Shown here piece after piece: positions 14,643 through 14,909 of a DNA stretch of 14,909 nt (position 1 is the stretch's first letter; the number at the start of each line of letters is the position of its first letter). Source of the stretch: Clostridia bacterium. Its GTDB lineage: Bacteria; Bacillota; Clostridia; Christensenellales; Aristaeellaceae. The position numbers and the translations under genes were made by a program. The DNA lies in contig JAFUGB010000278.1 in assembly GCA_017469605.1 (NCBI GenBank), positions 1 through 14,909 on the forward strand. The letters run 5' to 3'. Below the pieces are notes generated by a model, which worked only from the letters and a program-made list of their open reading frames with translations, had not been told where the DNA came from and did not search any database.

Positions 14643-14908
14643 GCTGCCGCGGCGGGCTTCATCTTTTTACCCTGCCGCACGCGGAAGCCGTACAAGGCGA
14701 TGAACAGCGCGATACCGATGATGGAATACAGTGGGCTGGGTACGATGGTCAGCGCGATGATGCCCAGATAGGCAATGCGCTCGAAGACGGTGATTTTCTG
14801 CTCCACATAGCCCTGCAGCATGATAGCCAGGGAGTAGCAAATCACGATGCCGCTGAGCCAGGTGATCAGCGTCTGTAATGTGAAGGCAAAGGTTACGTAA
14901 TCGTTATT
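14639..14908 (-). CDS. Membrane protein, C-terminal part, resembling fused TRAP-type permease (5' end outside window)
   Basis: The frame is open from the right window edge to a TGA at 14639, giving about 89 residues of the C-terminus. It holds two or three hydrophobic helices (LITWLSGIVICYSLAIML; IAYLGIIALTIVPSPLYSII; GIALFIALYGF) and ends in a basic tail (RVRQGKKMKPAAAA). The LQGYVEQKITVFERIAYL section followed by a Pro-containing helix is like the C-terminus of fused DctQM/TAXI-type TRAP permeases (GY.....ER motif). This is a pattern-based guess from a short fragment; other multipass transporters are possible. It is coupled to the downstream dehydrogenase-like gene by an ATGA overlap, suggesting the transported compound is a hydroxy- or keto-acid, which is inference. 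Confidence 0.55.
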   Translation of the reverse strand, partial: NNDYVTFAFTLQTLITWLSGIVICYSLAIMLQGYVEQKITVFERIAYLGIIALTIVPSPLYSIIGIALFIALYGFRVRQGKKMKPAAAA

Positions 14909-14909
14909 C

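Overview
The window looks like chromosomal DNA from an anaerobic, moderately GC-rich Firmicute of the Clostridia (gut-type lineage). This is inferred from purine-rich AGGAGG-type ribosome sites, a textbook TTGACA/TATAAT promoter, a TTG start codon, a YpsC-like rRNA methyltransferase and a Gram-positive-style second type IIA topoisomerase. Species cannot be named. There is no IS element, integrase, CRISPR array, tRNA or rRNA that I can see.

Region 1 (1-6620, + strand) is one long transport operon. It starts with the C-terminal part of an extracellular solute-binding protein, followed by a strong intercistronic hairpin. Next come two ATPases (LivG- and LivF-like) and two permeases (LivH- and LivM-like), a complete hydrophobic-amino-acid-type (HAAT) ABC importer in the order binding protein-G-F-H-M. 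The operon continues without a break into a Tm-1-like (UPF0261) ATP-binding-domain protein and an AbrB-family duplicated membrane protein. Stop/start overlaps (ATGA, TTGA, ATGA) and gaps of 15-17 bases show tight translational coupling. The importer, a Tm-1-like protein and a second membrane protein in one unit suggest a dedicated uptake and processing system for an unidentified small molecule. This is the most interesting part of the window.

Region 2 (6621-9015, - strand) is clearly GC-richer. It carries an RlmL/YpsC-type 23S rRNA guanine-N2 methyltransferase and, 30 bases downstream, a secreted protein of unknown function that is probably a beta-propeller.

Region 3 (9016-13940, + strand) holds a divergent control region, with an orphan + strand terminator and a near-perfect promoter, followed by parE and parC. 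These two genes encode a complete type IIA topoisomerase, most likely topoisomerase IV, with ATPase, TOPRIM, catalytic tyrosine and six-bladed C-terminal domain. A long hairpin follows parC.

Region 4 (13941-14909, - strand) is a short NAD-binding Rossmann dehydrogenase-like gene. It is translationally coupled by an ATGA overlap to an upstream membrane protein that runs off the window edge and resembles the C-terminal end of a fused TRAP-type permease.
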